Shown here: positions 17,281-25,076 of the stretch, piece after piece
Layout of the letters: every line of letters begins with the position of its first letter
How positions within the stretch are numbered: position 1 is the first letter of the stretch
From: Pseudolabrys sp963742345
GTDB taxonomy: Bacteria > Pseudomonadota > Alphaproteobacteria > Rhizobiales > Xanthobacteraceae
Assembly: GCA_963742345.1 (NCBI GenBank)
Contig: CAVULO010000009.1
Span: forward strand, 62,001-126,000
Length of the DNA stretch: 64,000 nt
Direction: 5' to 3'
Notes under the pieces: model-generated
Database searches by the model: none
Told to the model about the DNA's origin: nothing
The model's input: only the letters and a program-made list of their open reading frames with translations
Made by a program: the position numbers and the translations under genes

Positions 17281-19287
17281 ATGTTCAAGCGTATCCTGAT
17301 CGCCAATCGCGGCGAAATCGCCTGCCGGATCATCAAGACCGCGCGCAAATTGGGAATCGAAACGGTCGCCGTCTATTCGGAGGCCGACAGGGACGCCCTG
17401 CACGTGGAGATGGCGGACACCGCCGTCGCCATTGGGCCGCCGCCGGCCGCTGAAAGTTATCTTGTCATCGAGAAGATCGTCGCGGCCTGCAAGCAGAGCG
17501 GCGCCGAGGCCGTGCATCCGGGCTACGGCTTCCTGTCCGAGCGTGAAGCTTTTCCGAAGGCATTGACAGCGGCCGGTATCGTTTTCATCGGGCCTAATCC
17601 AAAAGCCATTGCCGCCATGGGCGACAAAATTGAATCGAAGAAGGCGGCCGCGGCCGCCAAGGTTTCCACCGTGCCCGGCCATCTCGGGGTCATTGAAAAT
17701 GAAGTCGAGGCGATCGAGATCGCCGAGGAGATCGGCTACCCGGTCATGATCAAGGCCAGTGCAGGCGGCGGCGGCAAGGGCATGCGCATCGCCCACAGCA
17801 AGGCCGAAGTGGCGGAAGGCTTCGCGCGGGCGCGTTCGGAGGCCAAATCCTCGTTCGGTGACGACCGCGTCTTTATCGAGAAATTCATCACCGACCCGCG
17901 TCATATCGAAATCCAGGTGCTCGGCGACAAGCACGACAACGTCATTTATCTCGGCGAGCGCGAATGTTCGATCCAGCGGCGCAATCAAAAAGTCATCGAG
18001 GAGGCGCCATCGCCACTGCTCGACGCAGCGACGCGAAAGAAGATGGGTGAGCAGGCCGTCGCGCTCGCCAAAGCCGTGGGTTACGACAGCGCCGGTACCG
18101 TCGAATTTGTCGCCGGGCAGGATAAGAGCTTCTACTTCCTGGAGATGAATACGCGGTTGCAGGTCGAGCATCCGGTGACCGAACTCATCACCGGAATCGA
18201 TTTGGTCGAACAGATGATCCGTGTCGCTGCTGGAGAAAAGCTTTCGATCAAGCAGAGCGACGTAAAGCTCAATGGCTGGGCGGTCGAAAGCCGTGTCTAC
18301 GCCGAGGATCCGTACCGGAATTTTCTTCCCTCGACAGGGCGGCTGACACGCTATCGGCCACCGCAAGAGGGAAGCGCCAATGGCGTCACCGTGCGCAACG
18401 ATACCGGCGTCTATGAAGGTGGCGAAATCTCGCTCTACTACGATCCGATGATCGCCAAGTTGGTGACGCATGCGCCCACCCGTGGCGCGGCGATCGCTGC
18501 CCAAAGCGATGCACTCGATTGCTTCGTGGTCGATGGCATCCGCCACAATATTCCGTTTCTGGCGGCGCTGATGGCGCATCCGCGCTGGCAAGCCGGCAAG
18601 CTTTCCACCGGCTTCATCGCCGAGGAATTTCCTGCCGGATTTCATGCTCGCGTGCCTGAGGGTGAGCCGGCAGAGGTGCTGGCGGCCGTTGCGGCCGCGA
18701 TCGATCATGTGTTGGGTGAGCGCAAGCGGCGCATCTCGGGACAATTGAGCGGCCGGAGCGTCACGCGCGAGAGCCAGCGCGCGGTCTGGCTGGGCGGGCG
18801 TGAGATTAAACTTGAGGTCAGGCGCGAGGACGATGTCATCATTGCGCGCTTCAATAAGAATAAGGCCGGTGGCCGAAAACTGCGATCGAACTGGAAGCCG
18901 GGCGATCTAGTCTGGAGCGGCACGATCGATGGGCATTCGATCGCGGTGCAAATTCGGACCCTCGCAAACGGCTTTACGCTGACCTATCGGGGCAACGAGA
19001 CCAAGGCTTTTGTCTACACCGAGCGGGAGGCCGGTTATGCGCGGCTGATGCCGGCAAAGAAGGTTGCCGACACCGGAAAGCAGGTCCTGTGCCCCATGCC
19101 GGGCCTGGTTGTCTCGATCGCAGTCAAGGAAGGCCAGGAGGTCAAGGCCGGCGAGACGGTAGCGGTTGTAGAAGCGATGAAAATGGAGAACGTGCTGCGC
19201 GCGGAGATCGACGGCACGGTGAAGAAGATCAACGCCAAGCCGGGCGACAGTCTTGCCGTGGACGCCGTGATCCTGGAATTCGCGTAA
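17281..19287 (+). CDS. pccA: Propionyl-CoA carboxylase alpha subunit (biotin carboxylase plus biotin carrier)
   Basis: 668 residues. Biotin carboxylase domain at about 1-450: MFKRILIANRGEIACRIIKT, the ATP loop KASAGGGGKGMRIA, and FLEMNTRLQVEHPVTE with the catalytic region. A BT linker domain follows, and the biotinyl domain at about 595-668 has the biotin-accepting K634 in EAMKMEN. It carboxylates its biotin with ATP and bicarbonate and partners with PccB (3760-5292). Acetyl-CoA or methylcrotonyl-CoA carboxylase is less likely given the PccB sequence. Confidence 0.92.
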   Translation: MFKRILIANRGEIACRIIKTARKLGIETVAVYSEADRDALHVEMADTAVAIGPPPAAESYLVIEKIVAACKQSGAEAVHPGYGFLSEREAFPKALTAAGIVFIGPNPKAIAAMGDKIESKKAAAAAKVSTVPGHLGVIENEVEAIEIAEEIGYPVMIKASAGGGGKGMRIAHSKAEVAEGFARARSEAKSSFGDDRVFIEKFITDPRHIEIQVLGDKHDNVIYLGERECSIQRRNQKVIEEAPSPLLDAATRKKMGEQAVALAKAVGYDSAGTVEFVAGQDKSFYFLEMNTRLQVEHPVTELITGIDLVEQMIRVAAGEKLSIKQSDVKLNGWAVESRVYAEDPYRNFLPSTGRLTRYRPPQEGSANGVTVRNDTGVYEGGEISLYYDPMIAKLVTHAPTRGAAIAAQSDALDCFVVDGIRHNIPFLAALMAHPRWQAGKLSTGFIAEEFPAGFHARVPEGEPAEVLAAVAAAIDHVLGERKRRISGQLSGRSVTRESQRAVWLGGREIKLEVRREDDVIIARFNKNKAGGRKLRSNWKPGDLVWSGTIDGHSIAVQIRTLANGFTLTYRGNETKAFVYTEREAGYARLMPAKKVADTGKQVLCPMPGLVVSIAVKEGQEVKAGETVAVVEAMKMENVLRAEIDGTVKKINAKPGDSLAVDAVILEFA

Positions 19288-19325
19288 GCGAAACTGCTTT
19301 GCCAGGCAGGAAATCGATCGGGTCA

Positions 19326-19790
19326 ATGACGTTCTATTTCGCTTACGGCTCCAACATGCATCGCTCGGCGATGAGGCGCCGTTGTCCGACCGCGCGCGCG
19401 GTCGGTCCGGCTATGCTCAGCGGTTATCGCTTCTTCGTCGGGCTCGACGGCTGGGGATCGGTCGTTCCAAGCCGGGGCGATACTGTGCACGGCGTCTTAT
19501 GGCGGCTGACGCCGCGCGACATAGCCGCGCTCAATGCCTACGAATTGCTGCATCAGGGGCTTTACGACGTCCGATACTTGCCGGTGCGCCATGGCACGCG
19601 GCAGATGCGCGCAATGATCTATCTGTTGCGGCGGCGTGTGCCCGGCAAACCGCAGCCTGGCTATGTCGAGATGATCGCCGCCGCCGCGCGAGGCTGGAAT
19701 TTACCCGAGCACTATGTTCGTTCCGTCGAGCGTTGGTCCGCTTCGCGCTGGACCGGCGCGCGCGTCGTCGACGCAGGAGAGCTTGCGTGA
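19326..19790 (+). CDS. Gamma-glutamylcyclotransferase family protein
   Basis: 154 residues from ATG 19326. The YGSN glycine-rich substrate loop is at FYFAYGSNMHRSAMRRRCP near residue 5, and the general-base Glu is probably E75 in LNAYELLHQG. The family cyclises gamma-glutamyl groups to 5-oxoproline in glutathione turnover. It lies 38 bases after pccA and its stop overlaps the acylphosphatase start, so the three probably form one operon. Confidence 0.85.
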   Translation: MTFYFAYGSNMHRSAMRRRCPTARAVGPAMLSGYRFFVGLDGWGSVVPSRGDTVHGVLWRLTPRDIAALNAYELLHQGLYDVRYLPVRHGTRQMRAMIYLLRRRVPGKPQPGYVEMIAAAARGWNLPEHYVRSVERWSASRWTGARVVDAGELA

Positions 19791-20090
19791 GCGGCAATTT
19801 CATTCGCCACGTCGTTGTGCGCGGCCGGGTGCAGGGCGTCGGCTACCGCGCCTTTGTCGAGCACGAGGCGCGCCGGCGCGGGCTGCATGGTTGGGTGCGC
19901 AATCGTCGCGATGGCTCTGTCGAGGCAGTATTTGCCGGCCCGCGGGCCGTCGTCGAGGCAATGATCGAAGCGTGCCGGCGCGGACCGATCTCCGCGCGAG
20001 TCGAGTGCGCTCGATCACCGTGAAGGTACGGAGATTGATCTTCTGGAGCGCGCGGAAGGCGATTTGTTCTCGGTGCTGCCCACCGGTTGA
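19787..20090 (+). pseudogene. Acylphosphatase, one frameshift
   Basis: GTG 19787 overlaps the stop of the upstream gene. The signature VRGRVQGVGYRAFVEHEARR with the catalytic Arg, and GWVRNRRDGSVEAVFAGP with the catalytic Asn, are both intact. One extra T near 20004 truncates the protein; corrected, it ends ALDHREGTEIDLLERAEG and DLFSVLPTG with stop 20088-20090. About 100 residues, normal for the family. It hydrolyses acyl phosphates. Its 3' end overlaps the facing lipB gene. Confidence 0.87.
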
Positions 20091-20794
20091 TCGGTTGTCT
20101 CTCCGAACAGCAGCTCGAACTCCCGTCGCAAAATCATATCCACGTCAGCCATCGACACCGGGATCGCCGAGATCGGCAAGACTGGTGACGCCATAGCGTT
20201 TTTCGCTGACACCGCATGGCACGATGCCGGAAAAATGCGACAGATCCGGATCGATATTGAGCGCCATGCCGTGCAGCGTCACCCATTGTTTCACGCGAAT
20301 GCCTATCGCGGCAATTTTGTCCTCGTAGCCGTCACCCTTTTCCGACCGGCGCACCCAAACGCCAATGCGGTCCTCGCGCCGTTCGGCGCGCACATTGAAA
20401 GCGGCCAATGATGCGGATGATCCATTCTTCCAGCGTGACGACAAACCGGCGCACGTCCGGGCCGCGACGCTTGAGATCAAGCATCACATAAGCAACCCGC
20501 TGGCCCGGCCCGTGATAGGTCATCTGCCCGCCGCGGCCGCTCTCGTGGACGGGAAAGCGGGCCTCGATCACGTCGGCCCGGTTTGCGCTGGTGCCGGCTG
20601 TGTAGAGTGGGGGATGCTCCAGGAGCCAAACGAGTTCAGGGGCTCGTCCGGCGGCAATCTCGGCCGCCCGCGCTTCCATGGTGGCGACCGCGTCATCGTA
20701 AGGCACGAGGGAATTGCTCACGCGCCATTCGACTGGCGCCGATCCGAGCGGGCGCCGGAAGGCCGATTACCAACGTGTTTCGCGCATTAACCAC
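20015..20794 (-). pseudogene. lipB: Octanoyl-ACP:protein octanoyltransferase LipB, about three frameshifts
   Basis: LipB moves octanoyl groups from acyl carrier protein to lipoyl domains of 2-oxoacid dehydrogenases. The middle is intact: WLLEHPPLYTAGTSANRADV, GRGGQMTYHGPGQRVAYVML. Frame changes near 20403 and 20152 join AAFNVRAERREDRIGVWVRR (catalytic-Lys region KIAAIGIRVKQWVTLHG) and MADVDMILRREFELLFGE. The N-terminus VNARNTLVIGLPA begins at GTG 20794 in another frame. The exact end is unclear: the open frame stops at 20015 inside the facing acylphosphatase, and the real stop may be near 20090. Confidence 0.8.
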
Positions 20795-20863
20795 TCGTTC
20801 ACCATACCATGGTGACCTGACGCTTGCTCGCCGATCACACGTGGCGCGCAATAGGGAACAAAC

Positions 20864-21106
20864 GTGGCCACACTCGACAAAGTCGCGGTCGACATCACCG
20901 TGGTGCTTGGCACCACATCCATGCCCATTCACCAGGTGCTACGGCTCGGCCGCGGCGCCATCATCGAGCTGGACGCTTCTGAGGAGGATGCCGTGAGCAT
21001 CCTCGCGAACAATCTGCCGGTGGCCAAGGGCACGGTGGTGGTGAATGGCAACCGCATTGCCGTCAATGTCGCGGAACTGCTGCCGCGGCCACCCGATATG
21101 CGTTGA
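20864..21106 (+). CDS. Short FliN/SpoA-domain protein
   Basis: 80 residues forming almost only a SpoA domain: DITVVLGTTSMPIHQVLRLG, RGAIIELDASEEDAVSI, VVVNGNRIAVNVAELL. This is the flagellar C-ring / injectisome switch fold (FliN, HrcQ). No other flagellar or secretion gene is in the window. FliN proteins usually carry an N-terminal extension, absent here. It may serve the flagellar switch from a distant locus. An RBS-like GGGAAC lies before ATG 20864. Confidence 0.82.
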   Translation: MATLDKVAVDITVVLGTTSMPIHQVLRLGRGAIIELDASEEDAVSILANNLPVAKGTVVVNGNRIAVNVAELLPRPPDMR

Positions 21107-21253
21107 GCAGGCCGACGCAAGGGCCTGAGAATGCACTCGAAATTAAGTCTTTGGCCGGACGGGCGCGGGCCTTGTCCCTCAACATCCTATTTGTTAGATG
21201 GTCCGCCATCATTGGGACGCGGGGTTTCCAGACCTTTTCGTCCTTCTCCCCAT

Positions 21254-21338
21254 GCGGTCGTGGCGGAATTGGTAGACGCACTAGCTTGAGGTGCTAGCGG
21301 GGCAACCCGTGGAGGTTCGAGTCCTCCCGACCGCACCA
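21254..21338 (+). tRNA. tRNA-Leu (anticodon GAG)
   Basis: 85 bases including encoded CCA. The 7-bp acceptor stem is GCGGTCG / CGACCGC, the D-arm region TGGCGGAATTGGTAGACGC is typical of leucine tRNAs, the anticodon stem-loop CTAGC-TTGAGGT-GCTAG has GAG, and there is a long variable arm (GGGGCAACCCGTG) and a T arm GGTTCGAGTCC. It reads CUC/CUU leucine codons. Confidence 0.96.
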
Positions 21339-21380
21339 ACCTAAAAATAAGCCGCTGACATCATGAGCAGCGGTTCGCCC

Positions 21381-21409
21381 ATGTCCGCTCTACCTCCGAA
21401 AGCGGACAT
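21381..21409. repeat. ATGTCCGCT palindromic repeat, copy 1
   Basis: Perfect 9-bp arms ATGTCCGCT and AGCGGACAT around an 11-base centre (CTACCTCCGAA). It lies between tRNA-Leu and the first HdeA-like gene. Confidence 0.8.
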
Positions 21410-21438
21410 TAAGTCTTCGTCGGGGTGCAATCCGTCTC

Positions 21439-21738
21439 TCACTGCCACAAGCCGAGGTTCTTGATTGCTGTCGGCAGCGATTGTGACTTGTGCGTTTTGC
21501 AGTAGTTCATGACTTTTGCGGAATTCTTTTGAAAGCGGTCGTAGTTCAAGACGTTGCTATTGGCGGCCGCATTGTAGTAACCGCTCATCCAAAAGCGGAC
21601 GAAATCCCGTTGTTCTGGACTGTATCCGAGCCAGCCTCCACACCTGATCTGATTCATGTCCACTCTGAACTGAGCTACACTTGGCTGCGAAGCGGCTACC
21701 AGCAAAATCACTGCTATAAAAAGAGCATTCCATCTCAT
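21439..21738 (-). CDS. HdeA family periplasmic protein, copy 1
   Basis: 99 residues from ATG 21738 with a GGAGG site. A signal peptide (RWNALFIAVILLVAASQPSV, cleavage near VAQ-FRV) precedes the HdeA-like part, with two conserved cysteines (IRCGGWLGYSPEQ and VMNYCKTH) and SGYYNAAANSNVLNYDRF. HdeA proteins act as acid-activated chaperones in the periplasm of enteric bacteria; the role in alphaproteobacteria is less clear. A second copy follows at 21765. Confidence 0.85.
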   Translation of the reverse strand: MRWNALFIAVILLVAASQPSVAQFRVDMNQIRCGGWLGYSPEQRDFVRFWMSGYYNAAANSNVLNYDRFQKNSAKVMNYCKTHKSQSLPTAIKNLGLWQ

Positions 21739-21764
21739 GGTTATTCCTCCGTCGCTCCAATATT

Positions 21765-22061
21765 TCACTGCGGGCCAATCCCCCTCTGCAACCCAGCCAT
21801 CACGCCTTCTTGCGGATGGTATTGGCACCACGCCTTCAAGTTCGCGATGTTTGTCTGGTGCAAAGCGACATCCACAAAGGTCCGGCGGGTCTGATAGCTG
21901 AACCAGCCGCTCATCCACGCCGAGAAATCGCGCGACATTGCCGGAGTCATTGCCAGATATTGGCTGCATGTAAACGCGCCCATATCGATGGTGAGCTGTG
22001 CATTTGCAGCCATTGGAAGAAGCGAGATTGCAAATGCTGCGCCAATCAATCGAAGTTTCAT
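21765..22061 (-). CDS. HdeA family periplasmic protein, copy 2
   Basis: 98 residues from ATG 22061. Signal peptide MKLRLIGAAFAISLLPMAAN (cleavage near NAQ-LTI), then MGAFTCSQYLAMTPAMSRDF and LKAWCQYHPQ with the conserved cysteine pair. Its layout matches the gene at 21439-21738, with which it lies in tandem 26 bases apart, so they are probably one operon from an old duplication with strong divergence. Confidence 0.85.
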   Translation of the reverse strand: MKLRLIGAAFAISLLPMAANAQLTIDMGAFTCSQYLAMTPAMSRDFSAWMSGWFSYQTRRTFVDVALHQTNIANLKAWCQYHPQEGVMAGLQRGIGPQ

Positions 22062-22235
22062 TTTGCTCGTCCTTTTAGATATTGCACCAAAGTCTCTCGA
22101 TAGTAGCGCCACCCAGCGCAAGCGCCTCCATGCCATCGCACGCACCAGACAAACAAAGCGATGCCAATAAATAATGTAATGAGCCAACGACGGGTCTGTC
22201 GTGATTTAGATCACGGGCCGTTATTGCTCTGCCTG

Positions 22236-22463
22236 TCAGTAATAGTGCGCGCAAGTGCTTCCATTCCATCGTGCACACCTGCGGGCGTGGCGTTTGGTGG
22301 TTCTAGCTACGCAGACACCGTCAACTCGCGTCCTGCCCGCTCCGCATCCGGCCACGACTTGCGTGATCATGCTGTCCGGCTGCTGGATAGGCGCAAGCGG
22401 CATCGCCTGCGCCGATGCCGGCGCGAGGACCAAAACAAAGGCAACGCTGATTATTTTGATCAT
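22236..22463 (-). CDS. Small secreted GCG-motif peptide
   Basis: 75 residues from ATG 22463, preceded by GAGGAGCGTC. The signal peptide (MIKIISVAFVLVLAPASAQA) is followed by MPLAPIQQPDSMITQVVAGC and a GCGAGRTRVDGVCVARTTKR stretch with a Cys pair. The MPLAP...AGCG layout matches the peptides at 7013 and 7365, but the HRGP segment has become RTRVDG and the tail is Arg-rich rather than Gly/Tyr-rich. Function unknown. Confidence 0.75.
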   Translation of the reverse strand: MIKIISVAFVLVLAPASAQAMPLAPIQQPDSMITQVVAGCGAGRTRVDGVCVARTTKRHARRCARWNGSTCAHYY

Positions 22464-22542
22464 ATGACGCTCCTCCATAGTAGTTTTTCTTTGGAGGTTG
22501 CTGCCGAAGCCGATTGTTCGGCAATTGGCCTTAGGGGCAACA

Positions 22543-22568
22543 ATGGTGTTTGGGTCAAAAGCAGACAT
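22543..22568. repeat. ATGTCCGCT palindromic repeat, copy 2 (degenerate)
   Basis: Only the right half is well kept (TTTGGGTCAAAAGCAGACAT); the left half reads ATGGTGTTTGGG. It aligns with the other copies through the TTTGGGTCAAAAGC centre. Confidence 0.5.
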
Positions 22569-22727
22569 GGCGTCCGTGAACGGCGATGCGGACATGCCCG
22601 GCGGCCCTTTTTGAAATCGAAGCGCGGAAGGTGCGGGCCTCGCGCAAAATAGCCTTTAGGCGCAGTCAGCGCTGCGTGCTTCCGCTTCCTTCGCCAGACC
22701 CGCGGTTAAATGCTGGCCGCTGTTTTA

Positions 22728-22997
22728 TCATTTTTGGGGCGGGTTGGTGCCGCGGGCATTCGCCCACGGATCAACATTTTTCCGTGGTTGGTCAGGAATC
22801 GCTTTTAATTTTGATTTGTACTCCTTATCAACCTCCTTCCTATACGCATCAGTTGCTGGATCGACCGGCCGGTTATCCAATAAATTTATCTTTGGCTGGA
22901 ATTGGGCAAGTGCTGATCCGCTCAGCGCAATAGATAAAACTATCCAGCTGATGAGCAAAATGACCGTCGAATGTTGCCGTGAACTAATAGTCATCAT
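22728..22997 (-). CDS. Hypothetical secreted protein
   Basis: 89 residues from ATG 22997. Signal peptide with LISWIVLSIALSGSALA, cleavage near LAQ-FQP. The mature part (LLDNRPVDPATDAYRKEVDK, EYKSKLKAIPDQPRKNVDPW) is charged and looks disordered or helical. I recognise no family. Codon use is more A/T-rich than its neighbours, as is the whole 21.4-24 kb stretch. Confidence 0.65.
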   Translation of the reverse strand: MMTISSRQHSTVILLISWIVLSIALSGSALAQFQPKINLLDNRPVDPATDAYRKEVDKEYKSKLKAIPDQPRKNVDPWANARGTNPPQK

Positions 22998-23100
22998 GGC
23001 CTCGTTACACTGAGATTCACTATTTCGGATTTCTCGCAATATATCCCATCAATGTGGGCGGCATCAAGCACATCGGCCTTGGGCTGCATTGATCGGCGTG

Positions 23101-23129
23101 ATGTCCGCTTTACCCCCAACAAGGGACAT
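23101..23129. repeat. ATGTCCGCT palindromic repeat, copy 3
   Basis: Starts ATGTCCGCTTTACCCCCAAC and ends AAGGGACAT; the right arm differs from the consensus AAGCGGACAT by one deletion and one change. Confidence 0.7.
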
Positions 23130-23221
23130 TCGCCGGACGCCTGGTCGTGTCCGGCGGCTGCGAGGCAATCGAATTCGCGGAAGCCACGTACCTTGGTGGC
23201 CTCAATTTCATAGCGAACATT

Positions 23222-23605
23222 TCAGCGTATCCGCTCGACCCATTGAGCGCGCGAGGCCCCCGGCTCGAAGGGATCGCCGAAGTACTGGGTCTCACGGGCA
23301 ACCTTCCTGTCTCTGAACTCCATGATGCTCACCGTGTAAGACGGCAAGCCGTCGTATGTAAGGACGAATTCAGTGACCCAAAGGTCGGCAGCACCGAGTA
23401 CGCGCCGCACCATAAAGCGCTTCTTGTTCGGCTGTGCAAAACGAGACGCTTGAATATTGCGCCGACCGTGGATCCGTTCCCCGGACTGCGGGTACTCAAG
23501 CACTGCATCGTCGTGGTAAATCTCGTGCTCTGCCTCGAAATCATTCGCGTCTGAAGCTGCCCAGTGGCGATCCAAAGCCGCTCGAATGATCCGGTCTTCA
23601 TTCAC
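23222..23605 (-). CDS. NTF2-like / SnoaL-like protein
   Basis: 127 residues. The N-terminal helix ALDRHWAASDANDFEAEHEI, then YHDDAVLEYPQSGERIHGRR and a beta-rich C-terminal half (RVLGAADLWVTEFVLTYDG) fit the cone-shaped NTF2-like fold, in which a small ligand is bound or isomerised. No catalytic residues can be assigned by eye. It stands alone between palindromic repeats. Confidence 0.75.
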   Translation of the reverse strand: MNEDRIIRAALDRHWAASDANDFEAEHEIYHDDAVLEYPQSGERIHGRRNIQASRFAQPNKKRFMVRRVLGAADLWVTEFVLTYDGLPSYTVSIMEFRDRKVARETQYFGDPFEPGASRAQWVERIR

Positions 23606-23650
23606 CGTCTTCTCTCACATCGCAGTGCAGGGCATGCAATTTACACCCAA

Positions 23651-23680
23651 AACGGACGCTTGTTCCCCGAAAGCGGACTT
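23651..23680. repeat. ATGTCCGCT palindromic repeat, copy 4
   Basis: Reads AACGGACGCTTGTTCCCCGA followed by AAGCGGACTT. The right arm is good; the left arm is altered at its outer bases. Confidence 0.6.
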
Positions 23681-23695
23681 GGCTCGCACCAACCG

Positions 23696-23727
23696 AATGT
23701 CCACTTTGTGCCAATGGCGGATACATT
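23696..23727. repeat. ATGTCCGCT palindromic repeat, copy 5
   Basis: Reads AATGTCCACTTTGTGCCAAT followed by GGCGGATACATT. It lies only 16 bases after copy 4, so the two form a doublet. Confidence 0.65.
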
Positions 23728-23752
23728 TCGCTCGGTCATCATTGTCGTCGAA

Positions 23753-24160
23753 TTAGCGTTGCTTTTCAGTCTTCGGTATGGAGCCGAGATCATTGGTCCA
23801 ACGTTGGGCCGAGCGAAACCAGTACTGCAGTTTGGGCACCAATTCGTTGCGCTGATGGAGGGTGCCTACACGAATTGTGTGAACCTTTGGCCCGTCCTCG
23901 ACCGTCGTAGAATAGATTGGCGTTCCACAATTTGGACAAAACGCCTGTTGCCGTTTGGTGCCGCTTTCAGCTGTTTTGACGTATATTTTCGGTTCACCTG
24001 ATCGAAGCTTAAAAGAACCTCGCTGCGAGGACACGACGGTGCGAAATGCCGAGCCCGACAGAGTCTGGCAGTCGGTACAATGGCAGATCCCGGTCATTTC
24101 TGGATCGACCTCTGCCTCGTATGCGATAAGGCCACAGTGGCAAGCTCCATCGATTTTCAT
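23753..24160 (-). CDS. GFA/CENP-V domain protein
   Basis: 135 residues from ATG 24160. The zinc-binding cysteines are in ACHCGLIAYE, CHCTDCQTLSGSAF and FCPNCGTPIYST, in the order seen in the GFA (glutathione-dependent formaldehyde-activating enzyme) fold. Members are small carbon-sulfur lyase-like zinc proteins; most have no proven substrate. Start chosen at MKIDGACHCG, the usual family N-terminus. Confidence 0.88.
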   Translation of the reverse strand: MKIDGACHCGLIAYEAEVDPEMTGICHCTDCQTLSGSAFRTVVSSQRGSFKLRSGEPKIYVKTAESGTKRQQAFCPNCGTPIYSTTVEDGPKVHTIRVGTLHQRNELVPKLQYWFRSAQRWTNDLGSIPKTEKQR

Positions 24161-24220
24161 TGCGGCGTCTCCCGGAAAGCCCAATAGGCTTATACTTTAG
24201 CCAGTCTGGCGCGGCCGACC

Positions 24221-24249
24221 AATGTCCGCTGTCACGCCAATGGCGGACA
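24221..24249. repeat. ATGTCCGCT palindromic repeat, copy 6
   Basis: Reads AATGTCCGCTGTCACGCCAA then TGGCGGACA. It lies upstream of the glutathione transferase gene. Confidence 0.7.
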
Positions 24250-24263
24250 AACACGGGCACGGT

Positions 24264-24293
24264 CATATCCGCTTTGTGCCAGAAACAGACATA
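24264..24293. repeat. ATGTCCGCT palindromic repeat, copy 7
   Basis: Reads CATATCCGCTTTGTGCCAGA then AACAGACATA, 15 bases after copy 6, again as a doublet. Confidence 0.65.
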
Positions 24294-24365
24294 GTGCCTA
24301 CCAACGCTGATGCTATTCGACCAGCGCCGGGGTCGCTATGCTCCGCTGCAAACTTGGGAGACCGC

Positions 24366-25040
24366 TTGTCCGGCCTGCGCATTTACGGTATCGCCCGCAC
24401 CCGCGCGTTCCGAGCGCTCTGGATGGCGAATGAGCTCGGGCTCGACTACGAGCACCTGCCAATCGAGATCGGCGCTGCCGGTGCCCGCGCGCCGGAGTTT
24501 CTCGCTATCAATCCGAATGGACGCCTGCCTTTCATCGTGGACGATGGTTTCGTGCTGTTCGAGTCGCTTGCGATCACGCTCTACCTCGCCAAGAAGCACT
24601 CCAACGGCAAACTCTATCCCGGCACGCTGGAAGGTGAGGCGACCGCGTGGCAATGGAGCCTGTGGGCCGTCACCGAGGTCGACCGTGGCGTCAACATCTG
24701 GTCGCTGCACGCCGTTCGCCTGCCGCCGGCCGAGCGTGATGCGATCAAGCGCGACGAGGCCCTGAAGGTACTGGTGGCGCCGTTCAAGGTCCTCGACGCG
24801 GCAGTGGCCAAGCAACAATATCTGCTCGGCAGCGACTTCACGGTCGCCGATCTCAATGTCGCCGCGGTCATTAGCCGCGCTATCGACATGGACCTTTCCG
24901 CAATGCCGAACCTCAATGCCTGGCTCACGCGCTGTCTCGAGCGGCCGGCCGCCCGAAAGGCACTGGCGCTTAAGGCTAAGGCCGACAATGAAACACCGGC
25001 GGAGGTGACTCGGCGCATCGCCAAAATCAACCGCCTGTGA
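24366..25040 (+). CDS. Glutathione S-transferase family protein
   Basis: 224 residues from TTG 24366, preceded by GGGAGA; the longer frame from 24222 would begin inside the palindromic repeats, so I reject it. The thioredoxin-like N domain has RTRAFRALWMANELGLDYEH and INPNGRLPFIVDDG with the cis-Pro, then FESLAITLYLAKKH. The all-helical C domain ends SDFTVADLNVAAVI with the N-capping motif. It conjugates or reduces with glutathione; substrate unknown. Confidence 0.87.
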   Translation: MSGLRIYGIARTRAFRALWMANELGLDYEHLPIEIGAAGARAPEFLAINPNGRLPFIVDDGFVLFESLAITLYLAKKHSNGKLYPGTLEGEATAWQWSLWAVTEVDRGVNIWSLHAVRLPPAERDAIKRDEALKVLVAPFKVLDAAVAKQQYLLGSDFTVADLNVAAVISRAIDMDLSAMPNLNAWLTRCLERPAARKALALKAKADNETPAEVTRRIAKINRL

Positions 25041-25076
25041 TTTCGTCGATGCACCGGGCGGTGGCGTCGGCAGAAC

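Noticed and set aside
17209..18744. A 511-codon open frame on the minus strand
   Set aside because: It is the antisense of pccA, whose protein is fully recognisable; the open antisense frame is a by-product of high-G+C codon use.
21381..24293. A CRISPR array made of the short repeats
   Set aside because: Repeats are palindromic, diverged and spaced by whole genes or about 15 bases, with no regular spacers and no cas genes.
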